Of a DNA stretch of 6,058 nucleotides, positions 5,584 to 6,058 are shown piece after piece. Origin of the DNA: SYOC01 sp035575235 (GTDB taxonomy: Bacteria; Desulfobacterota; Binatia; Bin18); assembly GCA_035575235.1 (NCBI GenBank), contig DATLYA010000098.1, positions 1-6,058 on the forward strand, given 5' to 3'. How positions within the stretch are numbered: the stretch's first letter is position 1; each line of letters begins with the position of its first letter. Both the position numbers and the translations under genes were made by a program. Below the pieces are notes generated by a model. The model did no database searches. It saw only the letters and a program-made list of their open reading frames with translations, and was not told the origin of the DNA.

Positions 5584-6058
5584 TTATTGTTGTTGCCGTA
5601 TCCACTCACGCACCCGGCGCAGCCAGACTGGCCGTTTGAGCTGAGCGCCTTCGTGAATGAAACGAGTGAGCGCTTCACTGGTGACCTTAGGCAGCGCTAG
5701 ACTATTCGTGCGTTCGATGTAGGTAGCGCCGGTAAGGTTTAAGATGCTGACTCTGGCGCCGTCGTATCGCCACACTTCCGGAATGCCGAGCGCAGCAAAG
5801 AGCGGAAATTTGTTTAAGGAAGGGCTAGTGATGTCTACTTCGATGACAAGGTCAGGGGGCGGATCGACGAGGAGATCAATTTCTTCTTTGCCTCTGATGT
5901 GTTCTGCGTGTTGAATGTAAAAGCAGGAATCGGGTTCGAAGCCCCGATCCAAGTCTTTACGCTTGAAGGTTGTTGATCCGAGTCCCTCGATATCAATCCC
6001 TAACTCTTCGGCAAACACCTCGACAAGGAGCGACAGCATGCGATTTGGCTTTTCATGT
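5584..6058 (-). CDS. Uma2 family endonuclease-like protein (DUF820), 5' end outside the window
   Basis: A PD-(D/E)XK-fold protein of the Uma2 family, predicted to be a restriction-endonuclease-like nuclease whose biological role is largely unknown. The frame is open to the right edge, giving 157 visible residues. The first ATG inside it (6039) is probably internal, because the residues before it (HEKPNR) continue the conserved His-containing helix and the family's N-terminal strands are missing. The motifs, numbered from the first visible residue, are GSTTFKRKDLDRGFEPDSCFY (27-47, with acidic D43), the core PDLVIEVDITSPS (68-80, with D69 and E73), K83 in the following helix, then GIPEVWRYDG (91-100). 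The acidic pair and lysine are present, so the nuclease core looks intact. It lies 13 bases upstream of DUF924 on the same strand. Confidence 0.88.
   Translation of the reverse strand, partial: HEKPNRMLSLLVEVFAEELGIDIEGLGSTTFKRKDLDRGFEPDSCFYIQHAEHIRGKEEIDLLVDPPPDLVIEVDITSPSLNKFPLFAALGIPEVWRYDGARVSILNLTGATYIERTNSLALPKVTSEALTRFIHEGAQLKRPVWLRRVREWIRQQQ

Noticed and set aside
5571..5678. Upstream extension of DUF924 by 36 residues
   Set aside because: The extension overlaps the end of the Uma2 gene and does not resemble DUF924 proteins, which begin close to the SAEEILTFWFGD motif.
1..6058. Novel defence or mobile system in the window
   Set aside because: Apart from the Uma2 gene there is no nuclease, helicase, reverse transcriptase, toxin, integrase, transposase or regular repeat array. 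The genes belong to known housekeeping or DUF families.

Overview
This window looks like ordinary chromosomal DNA of a free-living, aerobically respiring, moderately GC-rich Gram-negative bacterium. It has a multi-subunit haem-copper oxidase cluster, a YceI protein with a Sec signal peptide, and a Uma2-family gene. This mix would suit Desulfobacterota or Binatota-like, Tectomicrobia-like or related lineages, but the sequence alone does not fix the taxon. I see no mobile element, CRISPR array, rRNA or tRNA.

Layout, left to right. Positions 1-1155 (+) hold the 3' end of an aa3-type cytochrome c oxidase operon: the last 25 codons of subunit I (ctaD), then subunit III (ctaE) and subunit IV (ctaF). 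The three are translationally coupled: ctaE starts at a TTG inside the end of ctaD behind a perfect Shine-Dalgarno sequence, and the ctaF ATG overlaps the ctaE stop. A 196-base gap follows, with a weak terminator-like hairpin, a strongly pyrimidine-rich tract and a weak candidate promoter. Next comes a TIGR01777-type NAD(P)-binding epimerase-like gene (1352-2254, +), then a 164-base gap containing two nested or bulged GC-rich inverted repeats. A DUF4149/TMEM205-like membrane protein (2419-2919) and a CorA-type divalent-cation channel (2939-4147) follow, 19 bases apart and probably co-transcribed.

The forward genes converge on a reverse-strand block. Between corA and yceI sit a perfect 13-bp hairpin and a second 10-bp hairpin, which probably terminate transcription from both sides. 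On the reverse strand are yceI (4225-4848), a DUF924 gene (4989-5570) and a Uma2 endonuclease-like gene cut by the right edge (5584-6058). Uma2 and DUF924 are 13 bases apart and probably form one transcript.

Functionally, the oxidase genes form the terminal respiratory complex in the inner membrane. The other genes are housekeeping or poorly characterised, and nothing ties them into one pathway. Several start codons are placed here by ribosome binding sites or gene junctions rather than by the longest open frame: ctaE TTG 71, ctaF ATG 727, DUF4149 ATG 2419, yceI ATG 4848 and DUF924 ATG 5570. I found no convincing undescribed system. The most interesting leftovers are the structured intergenic repeats, the extended tail of subunit IV and the Uma2-DUF924 pairing.
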